A stretch of DNA of 64,000 nucleotides from Microplitis mediator (GCF_029852145.1 NC_079970.1:13139662-13203661); one strand, 5' to 3'. Numbered from the stretch's first letter, positions 44,715 through 58,238 are shown. Notes: a model not told the origin generated them from the letters alone. Program-made: numbers and translations.

Positions 44715-45879
44715 TCAGTTCTCTCTGTTTGCTCTAGCTTCAACTGTGTATACAAATTCATTTACTGTCAAGTTGTCTTGAGGGTAAAAAATATTACTTA
44801 TTTTCAGACTTTGTATGATGTCTTGCCAACGTCTGTCTTCCACAGAAGGTGAACCACTCCTGCCGAGATTCCGTTGATGTTGTTGTGTAGGTGCGGGTTC
44901 TCTTTTCCCGACACTGAATCTTTGATGACTGTTTTGGTTAACCGGAATCTGGTCCACTCGTTGTCTGTTGTTGTTGACTTATTTGTAGTTGACGCAGTTG
45001 TTCTTGGAAATTATTTAGTTGATCAGTGACTGGTACTTGTTGTTGAATTTGTCCAGGTTGGTCTATTTGATGCTGAAGATCAACTGATTTAGATGATTGT
45101 TCTCAACTCGTGGCTGAAACTGCTGTTGGTTTTGTAGTTGAGGTACCTGCTATCGATTTTGAGGCTGGATCGCTTGCTGTTGTGGTCTTACTTCAGCTGG
45201 AACCTCCCTCCTCACCAAACCTTGACCCATCGGGGCGACGGTTGTACCAAATTGGAGTTCAGCTGCTTTCCAATCTACTGGCGAGTATGAGCACCACGAG
45301 TTGTCATCGGAATCAAGTCTGTTAATGACTTCTCTTTAGGCTGTCATTATTTCATTCAGCATTCTGGACAGTTCATCCATTGATGCTGAGTTTTCTTCAT
45401 TAATTGCCCGTTGTGTTCTTGTCATTTGACGGACTTGTCTCGAGCTTTCGTCCATACGATTGAATAGGACACGCATATCCGGTGGTTTGTCCTCCCGAAT
45501 AGGGGGCGTTATTCACATATTGTCCATCTTCTGCTGGTAGATTAGGTGGATTACCTCCCGACCCATTTGCGTTGTCCAAGTCACCTCCATTTCCTGCCGG
45601 CGAATTGAGTCGATTACCACCCGACCCACTTATGGCGTTTGAGATTGTTGAGTTAATCATAGAAGGAGCTGATGATTAACAGCTGCTAGTTGTAGTTGTT
45701 ATTACGTTCGTGGTGTTTGTAGTTATTGATATCGTTGGTACTGGTAGTGTTGCTGATGATGAACCTGGATTCTGTGTACCATTCCAGCGATTTTGACGTC
45801 TACCGGCCGAAAGCCTTCTCAATTCTGGATTTATCCACGTTTCCCTTGTTAGGTCAAAATTGTTATTACCGTTAAACAT
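44715..45879 (-). pseudogene. Gypsy-type gag remnant
   Basis: Three consecutive minus-strand frames: 45879-45676 (start MFNGNNNFDLTRETWINPEL, then a Ser/Thr-rich stretch), 45660-45400 (repeats of GSGGN and LPAEDG) and 44957-44715. The last has SLKISNIFYPQDNLTVNEFVY, which fits the start of a Gypsy Gag capsid (F-x-G-x(4)-(S/T)-V-x-E-F-x-x-x-V-E). The frames are separated by stops. The capsid stops at about 44700, next to the R2 repeat end at 44674. The rest of gag and all of pol are missing. Confidence 0.55.
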
Positions 45880-46691
45880 TTTTATTTTAATATTTCAATA
45901 ATTTCGTTGTTATGGATCAAATTTAAGTGTTTAAATATAAGTAAATTGACGTCAGTTCTTGTTTGTATGCTACTACGTAAAGTCTTTGATATTTATCTTT
46001 AATCCTAAAGCACAGTAACAACTTACATTATTAATCTCTATTAGAAACTTATTGATGCTAAATTTAGACTCTACCACTCCAACTTAAAATTCGTTACTTA
46101 ATTTTACAAAAGTATTAATTTAATTTATGTAAATCCAGTAACTTATTATTTTCACAACGATAATTTTCAGTACGAAGAGTATTACTTAATTATTAGTTTC
46201 AAATCCAGTAATTTTATTTTTTTATTAATTTGATTAACTAAAATTATAATTTATTAATTAATATCTATTAAATTTATAAGCTCTGTTATTTTCACTTCTA
46301 TCTAAATCTTTTACTATTCACTTTACCGTTAATTACTTTTTCAATTTATACTCCAAATTATTACTTACCTTCCAAAATTTATTTATATATAGGTTTTACT
46401 ATATTTAAAAAATTGCCAAGTTTACTTGTCGCACTCAAATTTACTTGTCGCCCGCAGATTATCGTATAACGCACACAAATGTCGTGGAAACAGTTGAATG
46501 GGCCAACAGCTATTTGGTGAATAAAAGAGCGTGCGCTAAGGTAGCACTTATATTGCATGAATGATAAAAACTACTTATGCGCAGTGATATACGGTGACTA
46601 CATTTTCAGAGTAGTGGCGTTGACTATTAAAAGAGGTAACGGGAACTATTAGATGATTAACAAACTAAAATAGTCACTGGTACATTCTTTA
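45880..46691. other. AT-rich DNA, possible leader of the gag remnant
   Basis: No ORF. A GC-richer block at 46430-46650 is present, but no repeat partner or LTR edge can be fixed. Confidence 0.4.
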
Positions 46692-48508
46692 TTTGAGGGG
46701 TTGTAACAGGGTAAAATAGATTCCAATAACTATTTAATTATTTTTAAAATCGGATTTGTCCACGGTCGATAACGGGCCCTAATTATAACCCGGTTTATTA
46801 AATTGAGTGATTAGACATGTCACCGGGTGTCGCTAATCAGTGAGACCCGAACATCCGTCCCTCTCTTTGACTAATTAATTTGGTAGGGATGAGTTTTCCG
46901 GGGTCGAATCGAAGAGTTATAAGGGAGTGCAGTGCCAAAAATCGAAAGAGTCAATCGGATGACCGAAGCCGATGGACGCCTAAGTGAAAGTTAGTGAACG
47001 ACTAGAGTGATTGGACGCATCATCTACACCATTCTATACGAGGCAAGACGAGGACCTTAATAATCTGAAGAAATAACAAACCCGACAATCGAGAACCAGA
47101 ACAGCAGATTTACCTGTAAGTAAAACTGGACGACAGTTGGAGAAATAGCTGGACATCAGCTACAAGTCTCATCTGGTTGCTGCTGCAAAATTCATCAAGG
47201 TAAAATTATAATTAATTAAGGCCGGAATTTATATTCCAATGGCAGAATTAATTATAATTAATTTAATTAATATCTTTCCGTTGGTTCTCGCGTATATAAA
47301 TTGGAAGTTGTAGGCCGTTGGCCATTACAACCACGCGTCTCGTCTTTTCAAAAGTTGTCGCGCCGCTCTTATTCGCTATATTGTGTTTATAACTCCGAAT
47401 TATTTTATCCGAGGCCTTTGGCTGGAATAAAAAATTTTCCGCGTGAATTATTAATTAAATAAATTATAATATAGCGTCAATAAATTAATTGAGGCCGGAA
47501 TTTATTCTATTCTAGTGGCTGAATTAATTCATAAATAAACTTTAATTTACTTGAATCCGTCAGTAAAATTCAGGACCCGAGTGACGTCAACTCAATGGCC
47601 GAAATTCTAGTCAATTCATAAGTAATTCTAGTCGCAATTTAATTATAAATTAATTTTAAGTTAATTAATTAAAATATCTAAATAAAGTGAAGTCATAAAA
47701 AGGTCGCTAGAATTGTGATAAATTGTTATTGAGTAAAATAGAAAGAAACGGATTATTTTAGTGTGAAGTAAATTAATGTATAAAAATAGTGGTAAAATTA
47801 TTGGTAGAAAATTATAAGGAAAAATTAATTAATTAATACTTAATTTAAACAACAAATTAATTAATTAAAATGTGTAAAATCAGTGAGTTAATTGGAAATT
47901 ATGGAAGTGATAAATTGTAATCAGAATGAGTTAAGGTGAAAATTTTATATTGGACTTTTAGTTGAATTAGAGTCATGAAATTTTGGGTGAAAAGATTGTG
48001 ATGACATTGGAAGTACAAAAGAAAATAGAGTTTTAAATAGAGTCAAGTAATGTTAATTAAAAGAAATTGTGGTTGTGATTTAGGTCCGGTGGACAAAATA
48101 TAAGTTAGGTTTAAGATATGTCCGGTGGACACTAGAATTAAGAAAATGCGGGTTAACGTCCTGTGGATGATTTTTAAAATTAGCAATTAAGGAAAATAAG
48201 GTTTAACGTCCGGTGGACGGTTTTTTAATCAAGGTTATTAAGGTTCAAGGTTTAAAACGTCTAGGAGACGGAATTAGTTTGTCATAAGTTTAGTTGGTCA
48301 TAAGGTTATTAATTGTTATTAAGGAAAAATAAATAATAAGCAAGGTGCTTGATTAATAAGAAATTGGAATTAAAGTTTTAAATAAATTTATTTCAGCCTG
48401 TTCATTATTCCTCTCCTCTCTCACAAAATTATAAAATTTACGAACGACCCTGAGCATATAATAAAATTACATTAACATCCGGTTCTGGAAGGCCGAGTCC
48501 ATCTTCCA
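46692..48508 (+). repeat. LTR-like block with TATA box and GTCCGGTGGAC repeats
   Basis: It begins TGTAACAGGG after a purine run (GAGGGG). A TATATAAA box stands at 47293-47300. It ends near TTACA (48478) or TTCCA (about 48508), where TGGCGCTC could be a primer site. Between 48080 and 48270 the palindromic word GTCCGGTGGAC occurs three times, with two variants, every 35-55 bp. No partner LTR or target duplication is visible, so this is a tentative call. Confidence 0.45.
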
Positions 48509-48702
48509 GTGGCGCTCTAATATTCGTCTATAATACTTAGGTGTGACCAGACTTAGCAAGCTAATCAGTCTGTCATAGGGTAAACCAGAACAGTATTGTT
48601 ATTATTATTGTTGAAGTTTAAGTTCTGAGAAATAATATTAAATAGTTACCATAACGATGCAAAAACTTTTAGTAATGCTTAGTTGATATTACCACTTTCT
48701 AA
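48509..48702. other. Short unassigned stretch after the LTR-like block
   Basis: Possible element leader. No ORF or repeat partner is recognised. Confidence 0.35.
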
Positions 48703-48704
48703 TA

Positions 48705-49655
48705 CACTTATCCAAAAAATTAAAGGAACAAAAAAATTTTATAAATTTTTTAGCGATTTTTGGAAGGCTGTATGTTGGTGAAAAATATTCGTATCGAAAA
48801 AATAAAAAAAGCAAATTGAAGCTTGAAATCTCTAGTTTAAAGATTTTCCAGCAAAATATTTTTTTTGAGCCACGGTTTTTGCGGAATCATAAGAAAAAGG
48901 TCGAGACAAAATTTTTCTGAATTTTTTGGTTTTGTTTTTTAGGTCTCCGGGGCCGGAAAAAATTTTTTCAAAGAAACGAATTCATGGCTCGTTTAGGAAA
49001 TTTACTCAGCTACAATTTGATTTTTTTGTTTCTTTGTACGACAATTTGCTGCTGAGATATCAGCCTTTAAATGGAAAAGGATCCTTTTGTCTTTGATTAT
49101 TGATATCTCAGCAAATAATGGCCACACAGTGATTTAAAGAGCAGTTCAAAAAACTTGAATAAATTCCCTATAAGCTCCATTTTTGATTTTTTCAAAAAAA
49201 ATTTTTTTTTATCCTTGATATCCATTTGAAAAACCCTTAAAAAATGGCCATTTTCTGGTTTTTTAGTCAACTCATCGCTACTCTGCAAATATTGATAAAA
49301 AAAAATAATGTTGCCAGGTAATTTTACAGCTTAACGTACCCTTAAAAACCCTGGAAATTTTCAGATTGATCCATTAAACCGTTTGTTCGGGCCGATTGCT
49401 CAAAGTTTTACGAAACAATTAAAGGAACAAGTTCTGTTCCTTAATTTGTGTAATCATTACCAAAATGAAAAAAACAAATTTTTTCGGATTTCCTTTCATT
49501 TTTGTGTTAATTATCCAGTAAATGTAAGGTAAAGAGAAAAAAAAAAAAATTTCCGAAAAACGAAAAAAAAAAAATTGAATAAGACGGAAAAAAAAGTAAA
49601 AAAATTGTTTTTTTATCTCGTTTTTCGGAATTTTTTTTTTTTTTTGTGTAGGTTC
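48705..49655 (+). repeat. R1-family repeat
   Basis: It starts CACTTATCCAAAAAATTAAA after TA and is colinear with 17136-18085, including the inner AATTAAAGGAACAAG with its inverted partner near 49440. It ends in a T-rich tract. Confidence 0.72.
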
Positions 49656-49807
49656 GAGCACTATGATATAGTATAAGAAACTATAAATATTAGTTACATT
49701 TTTCTCATACTCATCCCTTTATAGTTACCAGAACCATGCACTTTTCTCTCAGTGCGTCCAATAAAAACTAATTTCGGAAATAACGGACACGGTTTTCCAT
49801 TTGGGAT

Positions 49808-50484
49808 ATAACGCGGCTTATAAGCGTAGGTTTGTGGACACGATAGCGTCTACAATTTTATATGGATTTGAATGAGACGACATAATTTTTTTTTTTTTTT
49901 TGTGTTAGAATCGAGGTTAGTTCAAAAGTTGTGGGTATTAAAAGTTTTTCAATAAAAAAAAAGAAGAGCCATCCGGCCTTGCCCAGAATGGAGAGGTCGA
50001 TTTCTTATGTAAATACAATAAAGCTTCAATAGTGTAATTAACACTTATTTTGTGAGCTTAAACATGAATTTCAAGGAAATGAGTTATGCCTTATCATTTA
50101 GAAGTTATTAGAAGACGAAGCTGCAAAAATAACCTTTTTTTATTTTTTGTGAAATTTTCGATATCATCAAATTGTTAGAAAAGATGTTTAAAAAAATCAA
50201 GTGTTACAGTGAAAATTAAAGCTAATCGTCCAAATTTTGAGACATTTTTTACAGAATTGAGTTATCATTTTCGGTTCAAAAGTTATTTAAGGACAAAGCC
50301 AGAAAATTCATTTTTATGAAAATCAAAAAAAAATTTCAAACACTCACAACTTCCAAACTAATCGACTGATTGGGCTCATCTTCGAACTTGATCAAGGTAA
50401 TCGTCCAATAAATAAGTGTATAAAATTTCATTAAGATCCGTTAAGAATTGCGGGCGCTATCGTGATGACAAGACACGTTATATC
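49808..50484. mobile_element. Small TIR element ending in TATAACG
   Basis: The left side has GATATAACG then, 30 bp in, CACGATAGCGTCTACAATT. The right side read in reverse gives GATATAACG, then CACGATAGCGCCCGCAATT. The interior is AT-rich without ORF. (TA)n follows directly (50485-50522). Confidence 0.55.
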
Positions 50485-50527
<43 letters not shown>

Positions 50528-51334
50528 CACATACATGTTTAAACTTTTGAGTGGATGGTATATTTTGTCTCTACTAGTGATGGCAAAATTCTTTGATAAT
50601 TTGATCATGAGACCCATTGCAATAGTCCGATTTCTAAAGAAATCTACCTAAAATCGTTTGTTGTCAATTCCCCTCCAAATAACTTGTTTTGAATGAAATG
50701 AAATAGCTCATTTCTGTTAAAGATACCTAAAAACTTATGAAATTAGATTTGATTGTTGTTGCTTTACTCTCTCTTTCAACAATTTTTTGGATCAAATCAA
50801 TGATTTCGAAAAGTATTGAAAAATTTTTGAATAATACATTGCAGGACAACTCCGTTCATAGCATCTCTTAACTTAGAAAGTAAGCTTCAAATTACGCAAT
50901 TACTAGTTAATGTAAAAATGATACTTCATTCATTATAACGTTCTAACGCAACTAGATGATTATTATAAATGTTAAGCATTGTAGCCTTGATAGCGCTTAC
51001 AATTTTGGTTCAATGGTTTTTTCAAGTTTGGAAATAAGCTACATCAGTTAATCAGTTTGGAAGTTGTAGCTGTTCGAAATTTATCAGATTTAAGAAACAG
51101 ATTAAATCATCATTCGCTGTTTTATCGATAATTAGTTCCGAACTTGTGGTCTTGACTGTTTTACATAAAGGCTTCTGGGCTTGAAAATCATGAAAAATTT
51201 CTAAGCAAAGTTTTGTTTTGAAGGTACTTTTATCTGGAAGCTTGAAAGTTAATCATTTAGTATTGAGAAATTTACTCCCATTTCGGTTGCCAATTAACTT
51301 TTTTTCATTTCAATATTTGTTAACTTAATTACAG
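50485..51334. other. (TA)n, an R2-like fragment and unique intron DNA
   Basis: (TA)n at 50485-50522, then about 130 bp resembling 43800-43900, then single-copy-looking DNA up to the collagen acceptor. No gene. Confidence 0.5.
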
Positions 51335-51509
51335 CTGAAAGGAGATAAGGGATTAGATGGATTACCTGGAATACCTGGCAAAGATGGTCAAACAGGGCCA
51401 CCGGGACCTCCAGGTCCTCCTGGTTTATCTCTCGTTGGCCAAAAAGGCGAGCCAGGAATCAGCAGAGGTCATATTTATGGGGATAAAGATTATTATAGAT
51501 CGCATCAAG
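51335..51509 (+). CDS. Mp: Collagen XV/XVIII (multiplexin) exon, triple helix plus linker
   Basis: A 175-bp exon (58 codons plus one base) between acceptor TTACAG and donor GTATAT. It opens in phase 0 with LKGDKGLDGLPGIPGKDG, which continues the Gly-X-Y register left open by the exon at 19088-19183. It contains a stable GPPGPPGPPG run at about residues 21-30 and then LSLVGQKGEPG, an imperfection typical of multiplexins. After GISRG the collagen repeat ends and a charged linker follows (HIYGDKDYYRSHQ). This appears to be the last triple-helical exon before the C-terminal non-collagenous domain. It lies 32,151 bp from the previous exon and 10,820 bp before the next. Those two introns hold nearly all the mobile DNA of the window. 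Confidence 0.9.
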
Positions 51510-52599
51510 GTATATTTTTTCATGTTATAACCTTCTACTAGCAAGTTTATTTTCACTGTGACCCCAATAAGCTAAAACTTGATCTTACACTCACTATTAT
51601 CTTGCGTAGAATCTGAATGAAAAATCAAAATCAATTTTAAAATATTTTTCCGATGATCTTCAATCTTTTTAGATGATTTTTCTTAGAAAAAATGTATTTT
51701 CGTTTTTTATACAATAGCATAAAGTTTAAAGCAAGAACGAAAAGAAATGTTTTTTATTGAATCAAATTATAATTTTTAAGTGACTTTAAAGAAATTTCCT
51801 TTACAATAATTCACTTCAATATCGATGGCTTAAGTTACAAATGTCGTAAAACATTGAAGTTACAGTCAGTCGGTCACCAGACAGACGTCCGGAGATGTTC
51901 GTCAGCTGACTGAATGTTCTGCATCCGCAAATCCAGTACGAAAAAATTAAACAATTATAAACCGTCCAACGTCATATCTCAGGTTATCCTAGCGAACGTC
52001 GTTGAGATACGGATCTCATGCCATGTCGTGAATTTAGACTACGTGCCACGACTATGTTCTCGGAAATCCTTTATCTGCTTGAGTTAATCTGTTGAAAAAG
52101 TTTTCTCCATCTGAGTGACCAAAGTTTTATTATATATTACACAAAAATAAATAGATAGTACTGATTAGTGTTCTGAGCAGTAATCGACGGAATATATAGA
52201 GAAAAATAGATTCTCATATGACTGATTCAGATAAGAACAGGAGTAAGTCATTGCTTAACACGGACTATTACTTTTGAAACAGTAACCAGTGCTGTGCTAT
52301 ACAGTAAATAAAATATATGACTGGTTACTGTGAAAAAAGTCGTCGTTCATGGTTCAAGAGTATATAAACCTCTCAGCACAGCTCTTGTTGTTGTATAAAA
52401 TGCGATAGCTTACTATTTAGTGACAGGAATGGTTACTTAGATCTCGAAGTTCTTATAAACCTCCAGAAAAATAGTCAGTCCTGTTTGAACATGAACTATT
52501 ACTAAATTCATGTGTGTCTTAACTATTCTTGACACATCAGACACATATGAAGTTAGTAATGACGACTATTTTAACAGTAACCGGTCATATACGCTCGTG
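51510..52599. other. Intron DNA with one inverted dispersed repeat
   Basis: The segment 51868-51995 is the inverted partner of 840-965. The remainder shows no gene or repeat I can support. Confidence 0.5.
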
Positions 52600-53170
52600 T
52601 CAAAAAAAATCGGTTTATCGGTTGACCCTGCGGGCCAGCCCTAGAACTTGCCGCTATTTTCAACCTCCTTGAGCTCGAAAACATTATTGTAAATACATTT
52701 TTGAGCTCGAAAATACTTTTGTATGCCGCTGTTTTCGGAAAAAAACGTAAAAAAAACAAATTCCAAAAAATGTCAAAAAAAATTTCGAAAACAAAAACTA
52801 AGTTTCAATGTTATTTTCTTTGACTTTTTTTTCAACATTTTTCAAAAAATTTTTAACTTCCTGCTAAGAAAATTGAAAATTTTCAAAAATTCGGGAAGTT
52901 ATTGGTTTCGGTCCAATTTTTGAAAATCGAATTTCCATCAGATCTTGACGTTTTGAAATTCTAAGGAGCTATTCTGACTAATTTCGAGATGATGTCCGAG
53001 TGTATGTATGTGTGTATCTACGTACCTATGTAAATTCTGTCGAACGGATGAACTGATTTTTTATCATCAAGGTGGCATTCGACGTGACTTGTCAATATCT
53101 AAAAGCTACCTCAAACGTTAAAACCAGTTAATTAGTTCAAAAGATATCGGCGCTGAAAAATTTAAAAAAT
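52600..53170. repeat. F-family repeat pieces
   Basis: It begins with AAATCGGTTTATCGGTTGAC and 'ctgcgggccagccct', as at 60165. It continues with 'cgggaagttattggtttcgg' and a TGTATG-rich stretch as in the other copies. Two pieces appear joined. Confidence 0.6.
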
Positions 53171-54122
53171 AACATAAAATGTTATTTTTTCCCGATAAAT
53201 CAATATATAATGTGCTAAAATATGTCTGAAAACATAACAACTCTTTATTTTTATAATCTCTTTCGATCATCATATAATGTCATTTAACTTGCTCTTTAGT
53301 TTAAATTATATTATCAACAAAAACATTAAAAAAAACACAGTTTTAATATTTTTCTCGGATATTTCATAGATTATTACTCTGACCTTAGCCAAAACTCATT
53401 TAAATCTTGATTTTATAACGAAAACCGTCTTACAAATCGCGACGGAGACGCAAATGTGTCTGGTAAACCGTATGCGGTCACCCACGTGTGTATAATTAGG
53501 TTATAAATTCAAATCTAAAAGAAAATAAAAATAATAATTCAAAATAATTAATTTTAAACGATAATTATAATATTAGATTAGAGATTAAATAAATGAATGA
53601 ATGTATATTTAAATCAGGTGTGCCTGGATCAGCTATTTAGGCTCGGTTAGTGCACGAGAGCGCCAGCCCGTTTTTAAAAAACGGACGAAAATAATTTATC
53701 AGGAGGAAAACTTGCGAGGAAAGATCCGAGCGAGTAGTTTATAGCAAGGCGGATGGCAATCGAATGAAATTATAAACAATGAAAATATGCAAGAGATTTA
53801 CAGTAAGAGATGACAGAAATAATAAGAAAATGAAATTAGATGAAAGGGAAAGGACCCAGGAAAATAAATATTAAATTTTCCCCGAGAGCTGTTGGTTTAC
53901 ACTTATTTAATTTCTTATAAGAATATCCAAATTTCAAATATAATGGGTGTATCACAAATATAAATAATTAAGCCCCTGGGGGTAGAATCGATACAAACTC
54001 AAAATCCAAATTTAAATTCAATATTTAAATTAATAATAATAATTAATAAACCATAATAATTTTCTATAAACAAAATAAATAGTTAATTTATTAAAATTAA
54101 TAAATAAAAATAATTTATCACA

Positions 54123-54508
54123 CCCTGATTAAACAACTGAATTCGACCGAATTAAAAATTTTAATTCTGTTCTATTCTGTCGAATTCTGCGAAACAGAAT
54201 TCAACTGAATTGAAAATTTGAATTTGAATTAAACAGAATAAAAGCGATTTAAAAATTTCAAATTTGTTTTAATTCAGTTAAATTCGGATTCAGAACCAGA
54301 AATCGGAGAATTATTTTCGAATTAATCAGAATTAAACCGAATAGAATTATTTTAATTCGTTTTAATTTGGACAAATTTTGTTTTTCCTGCCGAATTAGAC
54401 AGAATTCATTTTTAAGTTAGGTACCGACTTAACAGAATTTATCTGAATTAAATAGAATTAAAAATTTAATTCTGTTTAATTCGATCGAATTCAGTTGTTT
54501 AATCAGGG
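54123..54508. mobile_element. MITE composed of GAATT/AATTC words
   Basis: The inverted ends CCCTGATTAAACAACTGAA and TTCAGTTGTTTAATCAGGG enclose a core of GAATTAAA, AATTCTGTT and CGAATT words on both strands. CA flanks each side. Confidence 0.75.
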
Positions 54509-54554
54509 CAATAATATACCCGGGTTACCTCTTTACAATTTATAGAGGGAGAAA

Positions 54555-55008
54555 TATACGTAGTTCTAGCGTAACTTACGGTATAGCTACCGTAACCTAC
54601 GGTGGTGTAACGGTAGCTCCACCGTAAAATTACGGTAGAACTACCGTAAGTTACGGTAAACCTACCGTAAGTTATGGTAGAAGTACCGTAAGCTACGGTA
54701 AAAGTACCGTAAGTTACGGTAAAAGTACCGTAAATTACAGTAAAAGTACCGTAAATTGCGGTAAAAGTACCGTAAATTACGGTAAAAGTACCGTAAATTA
54801 CGGTAAAAGTGCCGTAAATTACGGTAAAAGTACCGTAAAATTACCGTAAGTTACCGTAGAAGTACCGCAAGTTATGGTAGAAGTACCGTTAAACTACCTA
54901 AGTTACGGTAGAGCCACCGTAAAATTACCGTAAGTTACGGTAAAAGTACCGTGAGTTACGGTAGCTTTACCGTAAGTTACGGTAGCTCTACCGTAAGTTA
55001 CGGTTTTT
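54555..55008. repeat. TTACGGTAA-word repeat block
   Basis: About 25 tandem units of 14-20 bp such as GTAAAAGTACCGTAAATTAC. The family matches 20718-21004 and 55985-56390. Confidence 0.8.
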
Positions 55009-55984
55009 CATTGTGGTGATCATCATTAGGTGTCACGTTGACCCTCCTCTCGAGTGCATATTTCCTTTAAAATATTTACATGCAGTTATAAATCGAAGTA
55101 CAGTTATTAGGCAAATGTAATACCGTTAATTTATAATAATTAATTTCCATATACCTCACTCGTCGATTTTGCCAAGCCAAGATATCATGATAAGTCATCT
55201 CATGTAAAAATATTTCTGCATCACCGACCTGAGAAAGTTTTTGTACCTGTTACATTAATAACAATTAATTAATCACTCGATGCATCGATGAAAAAAAGTT
55301 TTTATAGAAATTGAGTAATTTTTTATGCTATTCTTCAGTTACGTTGGTTATATAATATATATATATAATTATGATTATAATATATATATAATTTGTAGCA
55401 AATGATCTATTTATCTTCAAATTTGGCTTCCGTGAATGAAAAAAATTTATTAAAAATATTCAATTTCATCGGCACTGTTATAAATAATAAGTTTTTAAAA
55501 TTTATAAACATTAACATAATCTTAAAGTTAGTTACCTTGTAAGAAAATGTTTTCGTAAAATCACCCAATTGCTGTACAATTTCATAAATTAGTACAGAAT
55601 AACCTTTGAGTCACTTTTAGTTCTCTAACTTATTATTTTGGGAATTGATGCTTACTTAGGATTTTATTACTTGAATCGAAAATTTACATGGCGCCATCTG
55701 CCAAGCAAAGACAAAATGAATCGATAGAAATGGTGTGGAAATAAGGCCCTTACATTTACGCAGCGTGGATTTATCAGAACTTCTCAAGTATGAACAAACA
55801 TGTCCTATAATTAATCGCGTAAATTATTTACCGTGAACCACCGTAATGCGGCAGTGTATGATAGCTAGTAGGCTGTATTGTAATCAACAGTAAAGATATT
55901 ACTCATAATAGTGAAGAACCAGAACTTTGTTTTGATGATCGCACAAATAGGTACCGTATTTTTATCATAGTTCTACCGTTAATT
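55009..55984. other. AT-rich DNA between two word-repeat blocks
   Basis: Short (TA)n tracts near 55350-55395. Nothing else recognised. Confidence 0.45.
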
Positions 55985-56390
55985 TACCCTATCTTGCAGT
56001 CATGAAATGGCAGGATTGAGGTAGAATTGCGGTAATATTATGGCAGAGGTACGGTAAAATACGGTAGAACGACCGAAAATTACGGTAGGATTACGGTAAA
56101 TAACGGTAGGGTTACGGTAAATTACGGTAGGGTTACGGTAGATTACGGTAGGGTTACGGTAGATTACGGTAGGGTTCCGGTAAATTGCGGTAGGATTACG
56201 GCAGGTCTACGGAAAGACTACGGAAGGATTACGGTGAATTACACTAGAACTACGGTAGGATTGCGGTATGACTACGGTAGGGTTACGGTAGAACTACGGT
56301 AAGATACGGTATGTTACGGTATATTACCCTCGTACCGTAATCTACGGTAACTTACCGTAATTCGACCTTAATATCGGGTCCGCCAGGGAT
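55985..56390. mobile_element. TTACGGTAA-word element with CCTGGCGGACCCGATATTAA end
   Basis: Tandem units such as GATTACGGTAGGGTTACGGT. The right end (CCGCCAGGGA in plus view) resembles the end of the 20718-21004 element. The left end is less clear. Confidence 0.65.
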
Positions 56391-57786
56391 AAATTCATTT
56401 GTATAAATAATTATTACTCTTACAATAATTATAAATCACCAAAAAAACATAGTAGTTAACTGACCGCTGGGGTAAATAATAAATGTAAATTATTCTCACA
56501 GAAAATAATAAATAACAATACTTCGGGTATAACAGCTTAAATAATATTGATAATAATTTAGAATTATAATTTAAATGATAATAATTCCGATTATAATAAT
56601 TATTATTCTCGTCCAGGAATTATTCGTCTGAACGATCACGTCGTGGTCTCAGGAATTTTCTTTCCCGGACACCGCGTTTTAGCTATAAATATAAGTATAG
56701 ATATATATACGTATATATCTATACAGTAAAGCGATGTACGCGCGCAATTTTTAATTACAATTAAATATTAACTAAAATCTCACTAATAATAATTTTCCAT
56801 TACTTATGTTGCGGGTATATGTATCATTCAGGTTATAAAACAATGCAATTAAATTTATTGCGTGAGGTGCGATTCACCCACTTGAATCTTTAAAACACGA
56901 TGACCAAAAACTACCGGGGAGGTTAAAGGCGACAATGCACAAAGAAAAAAATGCAAAGTACTTACTTTTTACTGCGATCAGATTAATCCCAATGAAATCA
57001 AACCAAAATCACCCGGTAGATGTCAGTAATTCTCGTCAAACTTAAGTACTGCATACTCAAACCACAAAAGAAAAAGCAAGACGTATTCAAAACGTATTTA
57101 TTCAATTATCCCGTGTACAGCGGTTGCTCTGTATCATTCTCCGCACCTTTCTGGGTACTTTTTGGGCCGGCTACTTGTTGGCCACCCACGTGGCGGAACA
57201 ATCGCCCTTAATTATTATAATTATTATTTAGCCCGCAATTGAATTTAAATTCAATAAATAAGTTATACAAACGTTTTTCCCTAGCCTGAATGATACATAG
57301 TAAATTAAATACATATATCTAGTATTTATTTATGGAAAAATTACAATTTTAAACTATATAATAAATAAAATAATAATTATTGAAATCATCAAATCAGTAT
57401 CCATATCGTAGAGGAAAATATCGATTTCTTCCTTACCCTGCGGCCAGTATTTGTGAGGACCTCGATACTTGGATAAAAAGTTTTCCCAAAATAAGAGAAT
57501 AACAATTATTGGGGCATAATGTGACCACACATTCTGTCGCCAAACATTGTAAAATTATAACTGTCAACTTATAACTAGTAAAAATTAATGATAATTATTT
57601 TTAAATTATAAATTAAAATACTTGCACACACGTGTTCGCATTCACGCTGCGCGCATGCGCCATTCTACGAGCAAACGCTGTCTCCGCACCGGCGTGATGA
57701 GAAAATGCCCGCGCAACGACTCAAATTTGAACTTAAACTAAAATAATTATCAACTAATTATAAATAAATTAAGTCGTTACGTGACA
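56391..57786. other. Internal part of the putative Gypsy LTR
   Basis: AT-rich. A TATA-rich cluster lies at 56680-56730 and a 63-codon frame at 57020-57211 is not supported as a gene. Confidence 0.4.
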
Positions 57787-57799
57787 CCCCCCCCCCGCC
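57787..57799 (-). promoter_or_regulatory. Polypurine tract of the Gypsy element
   Basis: The minus strand reads GGCGGGGGGGGGG immediately before TGTCACG. Polypurine tracts prime plus-strand DNA synthesis next to the 3' LTR. Confidence 0.7.
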
Positions 57800-58238
57800 A
57801 GGCCGTGTTTTAGCCCTCTAAAATACGGGCGAGACTCTGCATTTCCCTCGCCGGCACAATCACCTGAAAACCTGAAATTCAACATTTATACCTGGATCTT
57901 TTATACCGGGTATATAAAAAAAATCAAAATCATTTCAAATCAAAAGAAAAGTAATGTAACCAAAAAAACCTTAAACGAAATGTTGGCTAACCTGTCACTC
58001 ACCCACTCGCTCGAACCGTCAGTGGAAGGGAAGGGGTGAACAAGTTCTACTTATCTCGTCTACAAAGAAAACACTCAATAATTGATGGGTTGCACTGTTT
58101 TCATTTTTTTTTTTTTGCAACAAAAACTCATCGATAACTAGTACACCAGGCGTCTTACAACAATAATAAATACATAATAATGAAGAAAAGAGAGAAAAAA
58201 ATGTAAAGTTATTAATAAGGGTGCAGTAGCTCGCTACC

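Larger units (their letters stand above)
53489..57786 (-). repeat. Long 3' LTR region of a Gypsy element, invaded by MITEs
   Basis: On the minus strand the LTR starts TGTCACGTAACGAC at 57786, directly after a G-rich polypurine tract (57787-57799). Its far end is not fixed; a possible TG edge lies near 53489 ('tgtgtataattagg'). MITEs at 54123-54508, 54555-55008 and 55985-56390 lie within this range. The 3' LTR start resembles that of the solo LTR at 34334. Confidence 0.45.

Noticed and set aside
54555..55008. Array of regulatory operators
   Set aside because: The word repeats are the body of a MITE family found at two other sites, so a mobile or slippage origin is simpler.
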